DNA of 53,887 nucleotides from an uncultured Bacteroidota bacterium. GTDB lineage: Bacteria > Bacteroidota > Bacteroidia > Flavobacteriales > UBA7312. Both the position numbers and the translations under genes were made by a program. The notes under the pieces are model-generated. The model was not told the origin of the DNA and searched no databases. It worked only from the letters and a program-made list of their open reading frames with translations. The DNA lies in assembly GCA_902580855.1 (NCBI GenBank), contig CACHMF010000006.1:1-53887 (forward strand). Direction: 5' to 3'. Shown in pieces: positions 18,681 through 28,960 of the stretch; within the stretch, counting starts at the first letter, position 1, and each line of letters begins with the position of its first letter.

Positions 18681-21600
18681 CTATTTTCCATGACATTGCT
18701 TAAACTTTTTTCCACTACCACATGGACATGCTTCGTTTCTTCCTACTTTTCGTTCCACTCTAACGGGTTGTGATTTGCGTTGTGGTGTCGCTTGGTTTGG
18801 TGTTGAAGGAGCGCCCATTCCCGCTCTGCTTGTTTGAAGGTTCTCTTTTTGATGTTGCTCTCTTTTTACTTGAGAGGGGTCTTGAGATGGAAGATTTGCC
18901 TTCATTAAGAAAGAAACAATGTTTTTGTTTACTTTGTCCATCATTTGCTTAAATAGATTGAACGATTCAAACTTATAAATGAGTAATGGATCTTTTTGCT
19001 CATAAGTAGCATTTTGAACTGATTGTTTCAAATCATCAAGCTCTCTTAAGTTTTCTTTCCAAGAGTCGTCAATTATAGCTAAGGAAACTCCTTTTTCAAT
19101 AGCTAGCGGAATATTATTTCCGTTCGATTCAAAAGATTCTTTCAGATTAGCTACAACTTGTAGTGTTTTCATTCCATCAGTAAATGGAATAACAATGTTT
19201 TCGTAAGTGGCTGATTGATTCTCGTATACATCCTTGATCACAGGATAGGTACGTTGTGAAATTATTTCTGACTTTATTTTGTATTGTGCTATGGTTTTTT
19301 CGTAAAGTTGCTCTGTTAATGCCTCTGCATTTTGTTGCTTAAAAGTTTCTTCGTCAAAAGGGTTTTCAATACTTAAAAATCGAATGAGTTCAAGTTTAAA
19401 CCCATCAAAATCTTGTGCTACTTGATATTCTTCTACAATACTTTGGCAAGTGTCGTAAATCATGTTATCAATATCGACAGATAGTCGTTCTCCGAATAGA
19501 GCATGTTTACGCTTTTTGTAGATAACTTCTCGTTGTGCATTCATGACATCATCATATTCTAACAATCGCTTACGTACACCAAAGTTGTTTTCCTCTACTT
19601 TCTTTTGTGCGCGCTCGATGGATTTAGTAATCATAGAGTGTTGAATAACCTCTCCTTCTTCTAATCCCATTCTATCCATCATCTTAGCAATTCTATCAGA
19701 TCCGAATAAACGCATTAAATTATCTTCCAAAGACACAAAAAACTGTGATGATCCTGGGTCTCCTTGACGACCAGCACGACCTCTTAACTGTCTGTCCACG
19801 CGTCTTGAATCATGTCGTTCTGTACCGATAATTGCTAATCCACCTACAGTTTTTACTTCTTCAGAAAGCTTAATATCTGTACCACGACCTGCCATGTTTG
19901 TGGCAATAGTAACATTTGCTGCTTTACCTGCTTCAGCAACAATATCTGCTTCTTTTTGATGAAGTTTTGCATTTAAAACATTGTGCTTAATGTTACGCAT
20001 CTTTAATAAGCGGCTCAGTAACTCGGAAATTTCTACGGAGGTTGTACCTACCAAAACAGGTCTTCCTTCATGTGTTAATCTTGCCACCTCTTCAATTACT
20101 GCATTATATTTTTCTCTAGCGGTCTTGTAAACTAAATCTTCACGATCATCTCTTAAAATTGGACGATTAGTAGGTATTACTACTACATCTAATTCGTAGA
20201 TATCCCAGAACTCTCCTGCTTCCGTCTCAGCTGTTCCGGTCATTCCAGAAAGTTTGTTGTACATACGGAAGTAGTTTTGTAATGTGATGGTCGCAAAAGT
20301 TTGTGTAGCAGCTTCAATTTTCACATTTTCTTTAGCTTCGATAGCTTGATGTAGTCCGTCAGAATACCTACGTCCATCCATTATACGGCCTGTCTGCTCG
20401 TCAACAATTTTTACTTTGTTATCAATTAATACATATTCAACATCTTTTTCAAAAAGAGTGTATGCTTTTAGTAGTTGGTTAACTGTGTGGATGCGTTCAC
20501 TTTTAATAGAGTAATCACGCATCAATGATTCTTTTAATTGTAGTTTTTCTTTGTCGGAAGCATCCGATTTTTCTAATTCCGCAATAGTTGCTCCAACATC
20601 AGGCATAATAAAGAATTGGTTATCTTCCATGTTAGATGTAATCAAGTCAATTCCTTTATCAGTAAGTTCGATAGAGTTTTGTTGTTCATTAATTACAAAA
20701 AATAATTCTTCATCCACTTTAGGCATTTCTTTGCCCTGATCTTGCATGTAGTAGTTTTCTGTTTTCTGTAAAAGAGTTCTAACACCATCTTCACTCAAGA
20801 ATTTAATTAGCGCCTTGTTTTTTGGCAATCCTCGATATGCTCTTAAAAGATTGAATCCACCTTCTTTATCATCACCATCGTTGATTAATCTTTTTGCATC
20901 TGATAATACTGTTGTGATGTATTTCTTTTGTGTATTAACTAATGTGGCAATTTTGTGTTTCAGTTCGTTGAATTCATGTTTATCCCCAGTTGGTGTTGGT
21001 CCAGAAATAATTAGAGGTGTTCTCGCGTCATCAATTAAAACAGAATCCACCTCATCTACTATTGCATAGTTATGAGGACGCTGTACCAAGTCTTGTGGTC
21101 TTCGGGCCATATTATCACGAAGATAATCGAATCCGAATTCGTTATTTGTTCCGTATGTGATATCTGCTAAATATGCTTGTCTTCTTTCTTCTGAATTTGG
21201 TTGATGTTTATCTATGCAGTCTACACTTAATCCATGGAATTGATAAAGAGGTCCCATCCATTCCGAGTCTCTTTTTGCGAGGTAGTCGTTTACGGTTACT
21301 AGGTGCACTCCTTTTCCAGAAAGCGCGTTCAGGTAAACAGGAAGGGTAGCTGATAATGTCTTTCCTTCACCAGTTTGCATTTCTGCAATTTTTCCACTGT
21401 GCAGCACATAACCACCAATTAACTGAACATCATAATGTACCATGTTCCATTCAATTTCAGTTCCTGCTGCAATCCACTTGTTGTGGTAAGTCGCTTTGTC
21501 TCCATTAATCACAACATTATCGAAAGCAGCTGCTAAATCTCTGTCAAAGTCGTTTGCGGTGACCTCGATATTTCCTTTTGAAAAACGACTAGCCGTTTCT

Positions 21601-21950
21601 TTGATTACGGAGAAAGCTTCTGGTAATATATTGTTGAGTTGCGTTTCTATTTCCGCATCTATTTCTCTCTCTATTTTATCAATTTCTGAATAAAGAGATT
21701 CTTTTTCATGTAATACGATTTCTTTCTTTTCTGCTTTTTCTTTTAAGTCCGAAATCGTTTTTTGTTTTGTAGCTACAGCATCTTGTATTTGCTTTTTGAA
21801 TTCCGAAGTTTTTTGGCGTAGTTCATCATTACTCAATGATTGAATACTAATATAAGCTGACTTGATTTGATCAATTACCGGATTTATCTCTTTTAAATCT
21901 TTATCGTATTTATTCCCAAAAAGCTTGCTTGCAAAATCAAATAATCCCAT
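18681..21950 (-). CDS. secA: Preprotein translocase ATPase SecA
   Basis: Motor ATPase that pushes unfolded proteins through SecYEG. The start is placed at 21950 ([19 protein letters not shown]), the normal N-terminus; four codons upstream are also open. Walker [10 protein letters not shown] is near residue 190, Walker [17 protein letters not shown] near 300, and the helicase motif [16 protein letters not shown] with NMAGRGTD and [10 protein letters not shown] follow. A Bacteroidetes-type insertion lies around residues 340-460. The C-terminus ends in the SEC-C zinc motif [15 protein letters not shown]. At 1089 residues it is full length. It is convergent with gmhA, with only a weak inverted repeat between them. 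Confidence 0.96.
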   Translation of the reverse strand: MGLFDFASKLFGNKYDKDLKEINPVIDQIKSAYISIQSLSNDELRQKTSEFKKQIQDAVATKQKTISDLKEKAEKKEIVLHEKESLYSEIDKIEREIDAEIETQLNNILPEAFSVIKETASRFSKGNIEVTANDFDRDLAAAFDNVVINGDKATYHNKWIAAGTEIEWNMVHYDVQLIGGYVLHSGKIAEMQTGEGKTLSATLPVYLNALSGKGVHLVTVNDYLAKRDSEWMGPLYQFHGLSVDCIDKHQPNSEERRQAYLADITYGTNNEFGFDYLRDNMARRPQDLVQRPHNYAIVDEVDSVLIDDARTPLIISGPTPTGDKHEFNELKHKIATLVNTQKKYITTVLSDAKRLINDGDDKEGGFNLLRAYRGLPKNKALIKFLSEDGVRTLLQKTENYYMQDQGKEMPKVDEELFFVINEQQNSIELTDKGIDLITSNMEDNQFFIMPDVGATIAELEKSDASDKEKLQLKESLMRDYSIKSERIHTVNQLLKAYTLFEKDVEYVLIDNKVKIVDEQTGRIMDGRRYSDGLHQAIEAKENVKIEAATQTFATITLQNYFRMYNKLSGMTGTAETEAGEFWDIYELDVVVIPTNRPILRDDREDLVYKTAREKYNAVIEEVARLTHEGRPVLVGTTSVEISELLSRLLKMRNIKHNVLNAKLHQKEADIVAEAGKAANVTIATNMAGRGTDIKLSEEVKTVGGLAIIGTERHDSRRVDRQLRGRAGRQGDPGSSQFFVSLEDNLMRLFGSDRIAKMMDRMGLEEGEVIQHSMITKSIERAQKKVEENNFGVRKRLLEYDDVMNAQREVIYKKRKHALFGERLSVDIDNMIYDTCQSIVEEYQVAQDFDGFKLELIRFLSIENPFDEETFKQQNAEALTEQLYEKTIAQYKIKSEIISQRTYPVIKDVYENQSATYENIVIPFTDGMKTLQVVANLKESFESNGNNIPLAIEKGVSLAIIDDSWKENLRELDDLKQSVQNATYEQKDPLLIYKFESFNLFKQMMDKVNKNIVSFLMKANLPSQDPSQVKREQHQKENLQTSRAGMGAPSTPNQATPQRKSQPVRVERKVGRNEACPCGSGKKFKQCHGK

Positions 21951-21981
21951 CGCAGAAATCAATCTATTTTTAGATGAGCAA

Positions 21982-21989
21982 CAAAGTTA
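21982..21989 (-). promoter_or_regulatory. -7 promoter box for secA
   Basis: Minus-strand TAACTTTG matches TAnnTTTG, 31 bases before the chosen secA start. It lies downstream of the DUF2795 terminator, so secA has its own promoter. Confidence 0.5.
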
Positions 21990-22023
21990 GTTTTTTCGAT
22001 GAAAAGAGTGTTGCTTAATGCAT

Positions 22024-22043
22024 AAAAAAACCGCATTTTGCGG
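22024..22043 (-). terminator. Terminator of the DUF2795 gene
   Basis: On the minus strand CCGCA-AAA-TGCGG (22031-22043) is followed by seven T. It sits ten bases after the DUF2795 stop and before the secA promoter. Confidence 0.75.
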
Positions 22044-22052
22044 CTTTCATTT

Positions 22053-22274
22053 TTAGTATTCATCTTCGTTAAAGAAAAAGTCGTCTTTATCTGGGTAGTC
22101 TGGCCATATATCCTCGATTGAATCGTACATTTCGCCATCATCTTCTAATTCTTGTAGGTTTTCTACCACTTCCATAGGCGCCCCAGAGCGAATTGCAAAA
22201 TCAATTAACTCATCTTTGTTAGCTGGCCAAGGAGCATCTTCTAATTTTGAAGCTAATTCTAATGTCCAATACAT
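22053..22274 (-). CDS. DUF2795 family small acidic protein
   Basis: 73 residues of a conserved Bacteroidetes family of unknown function. MYWTLELASKLEDAPWP begins the protein, then ELIDFAIRSGAPMEVVENLQ and a strongly acidic end with EDIWPDYPDKDDFFF. The family resembles small DNA- or RNA-binding helical proteins annotated DUF2795, but the role is not known. It has its own promoter box and terminator, so it is a single-gene unit. Confidence 0.85.
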   Translation of the reverse strand: MYWTLELASKLEDAPWPANKDELIDFAIRSGAPMEVVENLQELEDDGEMYDSIEDIWPDYPDKDDFFFNEDEY

Positions 22275-22290
22275 ATCGTTAAAATTTCTG

Positions 22291-22298
22291 CAAAAATA
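22291..22298 (-). promoter_or_regulatory. -7 promoter box for the DUF2795 gene
   Basis: Minus-strand TATTTTTG, 16 bases before the start codon. Confidence 0.45.
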
Positions 22299-22324
22299 AT
22301 TTTTTTAGCGAATCATGCAAGGAT

Positions 22325-22873
22325 TTATGATTTTGGTTGCCAAGGAATTTCTTCTGCTCCTAAATCTTTAGAGAGATAACGGCTTAAAACAAATAGATAA
22401 TCTGATAGTCTATTTAGATATTGTAAGATGAGTGTTTTTTGTAATGTTTCGTCAGACAAGTTTATGCTGAGACGTTCTGCTCTTCGGCAAACACATCTGG
22501 CAATATGACAAAATGAAACAGTCGTATGGCCTCCAGGTAAGATAAACGATTTCATTTCAGGAAGTATTTCGTTCATTTTGTCAATTTCTTGTTCTAATTT
22601 CTCAATATCTTTTGTTTGGATATTTGGAAGTTGCATGCCTTTTTTGTCAGGGTCTGACGCTAAAAGTGCTCCGATAGTAAAAAGGCGATCTTGAATTTCA
22701 ATAAGGCTTTGGTTGCTATTTACACAAATAGCTTGGTCTCTTATGAGACCAACGTATGAGTTTAATTCATCGATAGTTCCATAAGCCTCTATACGTCGAT
22801 GACTTTTCGCTACACGCGTTCCACCAATCAGTTGAGTGGTTCCGCTATCTCCTTTTTTAGTATATATTTTCAT
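22325..22873 (-). CDS. Cob(I)alamin adenosyltransferase, PduO type
   Basis: Transfers the adenosyl group of ATP to cob(I)alamin, producing coenzyme B12. The PduO-type N-terminus [18 protein letters not shown] binds [19 protein letters not shown] and the later [29 protein letters not shown] complete the trimeric helix-bundle signature. 182 residues is standard. Its ATG overlaps the stop of the ABC ATPase gene (ATGA), so the pair is co-translated; no functional link between the two is known to me. Confidence 0.92.
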   Translation of the reverse strand: MKIYTKKGDSGTTQLIGGTRVAKSHRRIEAYGTIDELNSYVGLIRDQAICVNSNQSLIEIQDRLFTIGALLASDPDKKGMQLPNIQTKDIEKLEQEIDKMNEILPEMKSFILPGGHTTVSFCHIARCVCRRAERLSINLSDETLQKTLILQYLNRLSDYLFVLSRYLSKDLGAEEIPWQPKS

Positions 22874-23568
22874 TGTGTTGGATTCTGATTTCGTTCGTCA
22901 CTTTCTACTTCCCCATCTTTCAATCGTACAATACGGTGTGTGTATTGTGCGATGTCTTCTTCATGAGTGACAATAATAACTGTATTCCCATTTTTATGGA
23001 TTTCTTGAAATAAGGCCATTATTTCTGTAGATGTTCCTGAGTCAAGGTTTCCTGTTGGTTCGTCTGCTAAAATAATGGATGGATTGTTGACTAGCGCTCT
23101 TGCAACGGCAACTCTTTGTCTTTGTCCTCCAGAGAGTTCATTTGGTCTGTGATTAACCCTGTCAGCTAGACCTACTTTTTCTAGTGCTATTAAAGCTCTT
23201 TCTTCTCTATCTTCATTTGAGATACCTGCATAAACTAATGGAAGCATTACATTTTCTAGAGCAGTGGATCTTGGAAGAAGATTAAAAGTTTGAAAGACAA
23301 AACCGATTTCTTTATTTCTAATTTCAGCTAAATCGTTATCTTTTAATTCACCAACTTGATGATTGTTTAGCGTGTATGATCCACCGGTTGGAGTGTCTAG
23401 GCATCCAAGTATGTTCATCAAAGTTGATTTTCCAGATCCTGACTGTCCCATTAATGCAACAAACTCATTTTTCTGTATATTTAAATCAATTTGCTTAATG
23501 GCTTTAATCAGTTCGCTACCAACTTTGAAGTGTCGCGCTAAATTTTTAACCTCGATTATTGTTTGCAT
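22870..23568 (-). CDS. ABC transporter ATP-binding protein (MacB/LolD type)
   Basis: A 232-residue ATPase of the macrolide/lipoprotein exporter class. Walker [19 protein letters not shown] is at about residues 40-57. The family-typical [20 protein letters not shown] (Q-loop), the signature [18 protein letters not shown], Walker [14 protein letters not shown] and the switch His in [11 protein letters not shown] follow. The permease partner is not adjacent, so the substrate is unknown. A promoter box ends four bases before the ATG, which suggests a leaderless transcript for the ABC-adenosyltransferase pair. Confidence 0.9.
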   Translation of the reverse strand: MQTIIEVKNLARHFKVGSELIKAIKQIDLNIQKNEFVALMGQSGSGKSTLMNILGCLDTPTGGSYTLNNHQVGELKDNDLAEIRNKEIGFVFQTFNLLPRSTALENVMLPLVYAGISNEDREERALIALEKVGLADRVNHRPNELSGGQRQRVAVARALVNNPSIILADEPTGNLDSGTSTEIMALFQEIHKNGNTVIIVTHEEDIAQYTHRIVRLKDGEVESDERNQNPTQ

Positions 23569-23572
23569 TTCA

Positions 23573-23580
23573 CAAATCTA
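23573..23580 (-). promoter_or_regulatory. -7 promoter box directly before the ABC ATPase gene
   Basis: Minus-strand TAGATTTG, followed by TGAA and then the ATG at 23568. Confidence 0.5.
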
Positions 23581-23581
23581 A

Positions 23582-24082
23582 TTAAAATCGAATTGTAAAG
23601 TGTTGTTCATTTTGTTGTTCTCTCAAGAAGATAAGTCCTAAGCAAAACAAATTGATGCTTACATTCACTTTAGGATGTTTTTGTAAGCACTTCCACTCCT
23701 GTTTCCTTTGATGTATATTGTTAATTACCAGAACGCTATTGTTGTGCATATATTTTAAAGCAAAATTTAAAGTTTCTGTGGTTGTTTTTTTGATGTAAAT
23801 AAAATCAATTAATTCTCTATTTACGTTTTGAAAATTCTGATGGTAAATCATTGATTTATTAGATAAATTAGAACTTCCAATTTCTACAATGCTTTTTGGC
23901 TTAAAGTGAGATACTAAACGAGAAATTAGTGCGCTATTTTTTTTACTTCTATTAAAATAAAATCTTTCTGTTCGTATAACTTCTGTTAATAGTTTAAAGA
24001 CAAAAGGAGAGTGAACGCCATGTTTATTTGTGGCAGTTATATAATAACAAGCATACTGCAAAAAATAGATCAAAGTGTTCAT
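23582..24082 (-). CDS. Class I methyltransferase-like protein lacking its SAM-binding core
   Basis: 166 residues matching the two ends of a Bacteroidetes O-methyltransferase-like family that, as I remember it, is about 240 residues long. The N-terminal block TNKHGVHSPFVFKLLTEV is intact and the C-terminal block KHPKVNVSINLFCLGLIFLR then QHFTIRF is intact. Between VEIGSSNLSNKS and the FALKYMHNNSVLVINNI segment the central Rossmann strands and the acidic SAM-ribose residue appear to be missing. The frame is preserved. It is therefore a probable internal-deletion derivative, perhaps inactive, and could be annotated as a degenerate gene. Confidence 0.65.
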   Translation of the reverse strand: MNTLIYFLQYACYYITATNKHGVHSPFVFKLLTEVIRTERFYFNRSKKNSALISRLVSHFKPKSIVEIGSSNLSNKSMIYHQNFQNVNRELIDFIYIKKTTTETLNFALKYMHNNSVLVINNIHQRKQEWKCLQKHPKVNVSINLFCLGLIFLREQQNEQHFTIRF

Positions 24083-24097
24083 TAAGACGAAAATAAA

Positions 24098-24123
24098 AAA
24101 GGCAGAAGATGTCTTCCGCCTTT
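24098..24123. terminator. Bidirectional hairpin terminator
   Basis: AAAGGCAGAAGA pairs with TCTTCCGCCTTT with one mismatch around a two-base loop, with A- and T-rich tracts on both sides. It lies 18 bases after the stop of the CotH-type gene, which it probably terminates. Confidence 0.75.
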
Positions 24124-24141
24124 AATTTTTTAACAAAAGAA

Positions 24142-27100
24142 TTATCTAACTATCGTTATACTTCCTTTAGTCTCATAATTTTTATTACTGCTTGGAATAA
24201 CTACATTCAATACGTATGTGTAAATACCGTCAGGAACTTGAGCTCCTGTTTTTGCATTTGTTCCATCCCATGCATTGAGCGCATCATTACTTTCGTAAAT
24301 AAACTGTCCCCATCGATTAAAAATCTTGATGTTGAATAAGTATTCATTTTCTGTAAAGACACTTACTTGGAATACATTATTGTCATAATCTCCATTATTT
24401 GGTGTAAATGAATTAGGTACAAATACATCAAAAATTTCTTCGAAATGAGCGGTAAGAATGTCGCTTTCAGAAATAATAATGAATGCTCCGTCTTGTTGCG
24501 CGTTTGGTTGAATTTCAAGATTGTTTGAGGTCCATTCGACAAATCGATATCCATTTTTCGGCATAGCAGATATAGCTGCTACCGTGTTTTCTAAGAAAGA
24601 ATATGTTTCTGGCAAATAAGGAGGTACATTTCCATCAATGGATAAAATTCCTGCATCTACTGGCGTACAGTTTAGTTCAATATCATGGTATACTAATTCG
24701 TTGAAGTGAGCAACAATTGTGTCGTGATCCGTAATATTGAAAGAATAATCTGTACTATTGGTTCCGTTAGGAACAAAATTATTTGAAGTCCAATAATCAA
24801 ACTCCCAATAGGGAGTAGAATTTGCAGAGATATTCACTGTTGATCCGTAGTTGTATGATACCACATGCGGAAAGTTATTGATGATGTTACCGTCAATGTA
24901 AACATCTCCGTTGCTGTTCTCTGGCGCTGTTTCTATTGTTGCAGTAACAATAATAGGTTCTACATGAAGCCAAACTGTATCAGTTGAATTAACGGATATA
25001 GCTACATTGTTGGCAGTTGGGTTAGGTGTAAATGTGTGGTTTCCTGAACTCCAATAATCTACTTGCCAACCTATAGATGGTAGAGCTGATAAATTAATTA
25101 CAGCGTTATTTGTGTAAGATTTGTCATAAGGGAATCCGTTAATGATATTTCCGTTTTCAGACATTATTGCTTGACCTGGTGGGTCTACCATATAAGTTAT
25201 AGTGTTCGCATCGAAGTATGCAATAATTGTGATATTTGATACTAGGTTAATCTCAAAGCTTGGGTCGTAAGGATCGTAAACGTAGGTGGAGTCGCTAATA
25301 ATTTCCCAAAATGAGAAACTACCACTATTGATATCTATAGGAATATTAATGTCTCCAAAATACTCTCCAGACCATCCAGAGTTAAGTTCGTTAATGTTTA
25401 TATCACTTAGCTGAACTTCACCTATTCCATCAATAATAACAGTAACTGTGAAAGGACCTGTTACATCATAGCAGTCAACAATTCCTGCATTTATTTCTGT
25501 ACATCGATCAAGTATGAAATTTCTTAAGTCATCAACATTGTTTTGCCAATCAGCATAAGTTCCACCCCATGTGTTTATTTGACGTGGCATTTCTGGTTCA
25601 ATCATGTTGATTAATGAATCTAAATGACTTATCATAAAATCACATGAAAAATAGGTGTTTCCTAAATCAGCCCATCTGTTTATGTAGTCAGCAGTAAATT
25701 CTTCTGAGTCAAATAAAGCATTTAGAATTGGAACATGGCCTTGACCACCTACATTTCCCATTCCCTCTGTATCACATGGGTCAGCATTAGGGTCTGTGTT
25801 TGGTATCCCAGTATAATTTGCACCGTGATCAAATGTGTTATCGAAATCCCAAAGTGCATATCTCCATTTTTTCTTGTCTCCATTTAGATCTCTTCCTCTC
25901 CACCATGCTGTATTCCAATTTAACCAATCTGCATTAACAGTGTAAACATTGAGTAAGTAATAATCAATTAAACTTCCAACATTCAAGTACTTTTTTGCAT
26001 GATCGTAATTAGCTTGAATACTCATGTCATTGTTTATGATAAAGTCTCGAATGTTTACCCAGCCAGTATCAGTACCGTATTCAATCCATGTGCCACCCCA
26101 TGTTTTGATAAAATCAACATATCCATCATCTTGATCATAATAATAATCAGTAAAGTCTATGTCATCTACTTTTTCTCGGTAATCATAAACACCCCAATAT
26201 TCACCATTCAAGTAAAGAATACATGGCTCGTGAGTTCTTTCATCTAGTCTTAGGTCAGCAACTTGCGATAGCGAGTTGCAGTATGGGTCTCTGATATGAG
26301 CTCCGGACCCTCCATAAGAAAAAGGGTAGTTGTCATTAGAAGCTGCTTTAACTATTAATCTTTGGAAACCATCTCTATTTTTATCTCTAAAAATTTGGCC
26401 TTCAACTTCATGCCCGTATCCAAGTTGATCCCTTACGATATAATCAAATCCTCTCTGTGGATAAGCCCATGAATCATTACCATGCTTGTTATATTGACCC
26501 CTGTTTTTATCAATTAATTGACCATTTGTGTCAAAAATTTCAAATGTTCCAAAAGGTTCTATCCACTGATTGCCACCAAGAAGGTTGTCAACATCACTTC
26601 CTGAAATGGAGATAACAGGTAGTGTGTGATTATCATTTATAAAATATGTATGAAATTCAATAAATCCAGGAAGTATTTGTGGGTTACTACTGTAAGATCT
26701 TGCCTTAAGTATAGTTGTATTATTATATGTTAATTGATTAGTATATAAATTTGAGGCATTTGTAGGAAACTCACCATTATCTGTGTAATAGATAGTGTTT
26801 GTTGTGCTAGTTGAATTTATATTCACATTTACGCTACCAGTAAAAACACCTCCTGCTAATGAAAAAACAGGTTTTTCAGCGTAACCCAAAAATGAATTTA
26901 CATTATTTGCATTTGGTGTTGGTGTATCAAATACGCCCCAATTATTTGAGCCATTTATATCTCTACCTCTTGAATGATTTGCTTGGCAACGTTTAACCCA
27001 AACAGAATCTTCGACTGTAACTCCGTTGGGGTTTGTTAAAATAATCCACTCGTTTCCTTTTGTCTGATGAAGTTTGTAGTTTGTATGAGCTTCTCCTGTT

Positions 27101-27387
27101 AATTCATCTCTGCCAGAAAAGAAAACAACAGCGTGGCCATTTGCTGGTACTATAAATGATCCTGTAAATTGCCATTTTGTTAGATTATTATCCTTGTCAC
27201 TAAGGAAATATCCATTAAGGTCTATATTTCCTGTAGTTGGGTTGTAAAACTCTACCCAATCTTCATATTCGTTATAGTTGTCTTGATAATTGTTATAATT
27301 GGCCGCAGTGTATTCGTTAATAACAACTTGTGACCAAGAATTGAAAACTATAAATGTGAATGCTATAAGTAATACTTTAAATCGCAT
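24142..27387 (-). CDS. Secreted lamin-tail/CotH-kinase protein with type-B T9SS domain
   Basis: A 1081-residue exported protein. The signal peptide MRFKVLLIAFTFIVFNSWSQ is followed by a lamin-tail-like domain (VVINEYTAANYN..., about residues 22-140). A chitobiase-like beta region (SGSVNVNINSTSTTNTIYYT) follows, then a CotH spore-coat-kinase domain (about 240-650) with NGEYWGVYDYREKVD and RYALWDFDNTFDHG. Three repeats of about 80-90 residues follow, each with the pattern GNIIN-x-FPY/H-S, the InlB-B/bacterial-repeat type. The end carries VFVPNSFTPNNGD and FNRWGQFIYES, the gliding-motility/CHU_C type-B T9SS sorting domain. The protein is probably surface-exposed or released; kinase activity is inferred from the fold only. 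Confidence 0.85.
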   Translation of the reverse strand: MRFKVLLIAFTFIVFNSWSQVVINEYTAANYNNYQDNYNEYEDWVEFYNPTTGNIDLNGYFLSDKDNNLTKWQFTGSFIVPANGHAVVFFSGRDELTGEAHTNYKLHQTKGNEWIILTNPNGVTVEDSVWVKRCQANHSRGRDINGSNNWGVFDTPTPNANNVNSFLGYAEKPVFSLAGGVFTGSVNVNINSTSTTNTIYYTDNGEFPTNASNLYTNQLTYNNTTILKARSYSSNPQILPGFIEFHTYFINDNHTLPVISISGSDVDNLLGGNQWIEPFGTFEIFDTNGQLIDKNRGQYNKHGNDSWAYPQRGFDYIVRDQLGYGHEVEGQIFRDKNRDGFQRLIVKAASNDNYPFSYGGSGAHIRDPYCNSLSQVADLRLDERTHEPCILYLNGEYWGVYDYREKVDDIDFTDYYYDQDDGYVDFIKTWGGTWIEYGTDTGWVNIRDFIINNDMSIQANYDHAKKYLNVGSLIDYYLLNVYTVNADWLNWNTAWWRGRDLNGDKKKWRYALWDFDNTFDHGANYTGIPNTDPNADPCDTEGMGNVGGQGHVPILNALFDSEEFTADYINRWADLGNTYFSCDFMISHLDSLINMIEPEMPRQINTWGGTYADWQNNVDDLRNFILDRCTEINAGIVDCYDVTGPFTVTVIIDGIGEVQLSDININELNSGWSGEYFGDINIPIDINSGSFSFWEIISDSTYVYDPYDPSFEINLVSNITIIAYFDANTITYMVDPPGQAIMSENGNIINGFPYDKSYTNNAVINLSALPSIGWQVDYWSSGNHTFTPNPTANNVAISVNSTDTVWLHVEPIIVTATIETAPENSNGDVYIDGNIINNFPHVVSYNYGSTVNISANSTPYWEFDYWTSNNFVPNGTNSTDYSFNITDHDTIVAHFNELVYHDIELNCTPVDAGILSIDGNVPPYLPETYSFLENTVAAISAMPKNGYRFVEWTSNNLEIQPNAQQDGAFIIISESDILTAHFEEIFDVFVPNSFTPNNGDYDNNVFQVSVFTENEYLFNIKIFNRWGQFIYESNDALNAWDGTNAKTGAQVPDGIYTYVLNVVIPSSNKNYETKGSITIVR

Positions 27388-27878
27388 ATAACTACCTAAT
27401 TTTAAGATGTAAATATAATTCTTTTTCTAGAGAATAGCAGTATTATTAACTTTTAGCTTACGCGTTCAAACTACGAAAAATTACTTTTTAATCTTATTAG
27501 GCTCATCAAATCATTTAAAGCAATTCTTTTTTTTTTTTTTATATTGTACTCCAAATAATCATGTAATGTCGTTAAAATACAATTAGAATTATCTTACCCT
27601 ATCATTTTAATTTCATCTTTCTGATTAAGATATTTCAGTAATCAATGCTCTTGTTGTTAATTTATTCAATCAATTTTCTAAGAGTTGACTTATAAAAAAA
27701 TCTAATTATTTATATTTATGTTTGTTTAATGATAACTTGAATATGTGACTCTAATTCTAGATTATAATATTTATATATTTATGCTTGGATATGTTAGATA
27801 GATCAATCAAAAAGTTTGTTTAATGTGAAAAACAACTCAAATTTGTTTTCTAATAAATTTAATATTAAAACGAAAAAA
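27388..27878. other. AT-rich intergenic region
   Basis: About 490 bases without a convincing gene between two divergent secreted-protein genes. It contains a long T run near 27525-27540 and a -7-like TATGTTTG at 27717-27724 that could serve the gene at 27879. An open frame from 27816 only adds 21 residues before the signal peptide of the next gene. No structured RNA was recognised. Confidence 0.5.
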
Positions 27879-28922
27879 ATGAAAAAGGTATTAATTATTT
27901 TATTGAGTTTTGGATTTTATGCACACGGGCAAAACGTTATAGTATCTCCATGTGATACAGTTGACATTACAACTAATCCTTCTAATGGAAGCGTTTCAAT
28001 AGAAGTTATGAATTCAATACAGTTATCCAACCTAGGGATGAATCCAATCTCTATTGTAAGTACCATTTCTAATGGATATGTTATAGGAGAAGATAGCTTA
28101 ACTTGGACTCACTTTGCTTGGCCAAATATGGCCCCAAGCACACAAAGCTTCACAACTTGTATTTCTTATTCCTACTTACAGATTGACACATTTACATGTT
28201 GCATAGATTTGTATTGGAACGGAACTATTTGGGTTATTCAGTCAGGTACTTTGCCATCATGGGATTGTCCTGTAAACTCTCCTGGTGGATGTTATGATCC
28301 TGGTACAGGAAACGGACAATATTCTTCATTAGTTGCTTGTCAAGCGATGTGTGGCACTTCAACAGCATCTTGGGATTGTGGTCCTCAGGGCTGTTATGAT
28401 CCTGGCACCGGAATGGGACAATACTCATCTTTATCTTTTTGTCAATCAAGTTGTCAAACAAACTTTATTAGTCCTTGTGACACTATAGATATTGTAGGTC
28501 AACAATCAAATTTATCAATTGAAGTTATGCCTGCTGCGCTAATTAATTATCAGATTAATTATATAGAAACATCTGCTCCTGACGGTACTATTTTAGGACA
28601 AGATAGTAGTTCTGTTCATTATGTATATAACAACAGCGCTTTAGGGATTCCTTATGATACAATTACAACATGTATTTTTTATTCTGGTATAAATAATTTA
28701 ACCACAAACATTTGTTGTATTGATTGGATTTGGAATGGTAATATGTGGATGAACAGTCTAAATTTTAATCCGCTTAATATTTCAAATTCTACATTAACTT
28801 TTAATAAAAAACTATATAAAGTTATAGATGTAGTAGGGCGAGAAGTGAATATCAAACCCAATACAATTCTCTTTTACATTTATGATGATGGTACAATTGA
28901 AAAGAAATTTTTTAATAATTAG
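27879..28922 (+). CDS. Secreted Cys-rich repeat protein with compact C-terminal sorting motif
   Basis: Unknown function. Starting at the Met of MKKVLIILLSFGFYAHGQ (signal peptide), the protein has 347 residues. Two homologous beta-type units begin with SPCDTVDIT and SPCDTIDIV. Between them lie two copies of a Cys motif: GCYDPGTGNGQYSSL followed by VACQAMC, and GCYDPGTGMGQYSSL followed by SFCQSSC. The last ~38 residues are IDVVGREV...LFYIYDDGTIEKKF, the short sorting-like tail shared by four other secreted proteins in the window. The protein is related in its PCD unit to the one at 44262. It is probably displayed on or released from the cell by T9SS; this rests on the tail only. Confidence 0.75.
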   Translation: MKKVLIILLSFGFYAHGQNVIVSPCDTVDITTNPSNGSVSIEVMNSIQLSNLGMNPISIVSTISNGYVIGEDSLTWTHFAWPNMAPSTQSFTTCISYSYLQIDTFTCCIDLYWNGTIWVIQSGTLPSWDCPVNSPGGCYDPGTGNGQYSSLVACQAMCGTSTASWDCGPQGCYDPGTGMGQYSSLSFCQSSCQTNFISPCDTIDIVGQQSNLSIEVMPAALINYQINYIETSAPDGTILGQDSSSVHYVYNNSALGIPYDTITTCIFYSGINNLTTNICCIDWIWNGNMWMNSLNFNPLNISNSTLTFNKKLYKVIDVVGREVNIKPNTILFYIYDDGTIEKKFFNN

Positions 28923-28960
28923 ATTAAACGTGTTTCAAGAAATTTATTTTCACTTGTTTT

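Noticed and set aside
18600-18700. Terminator between gmhA and secA
   Set aside because: The inverted repeat GAAATT/AATTTC with outer GTAAG/CTTAC is AT-rich, bulged and lacks a clear T run.
27816-27878. Longer start for the Cys-rich secreted protein
   Set aside because: The additional 21 residues are Asn/Lys-rich and would place the signal peptide internally.
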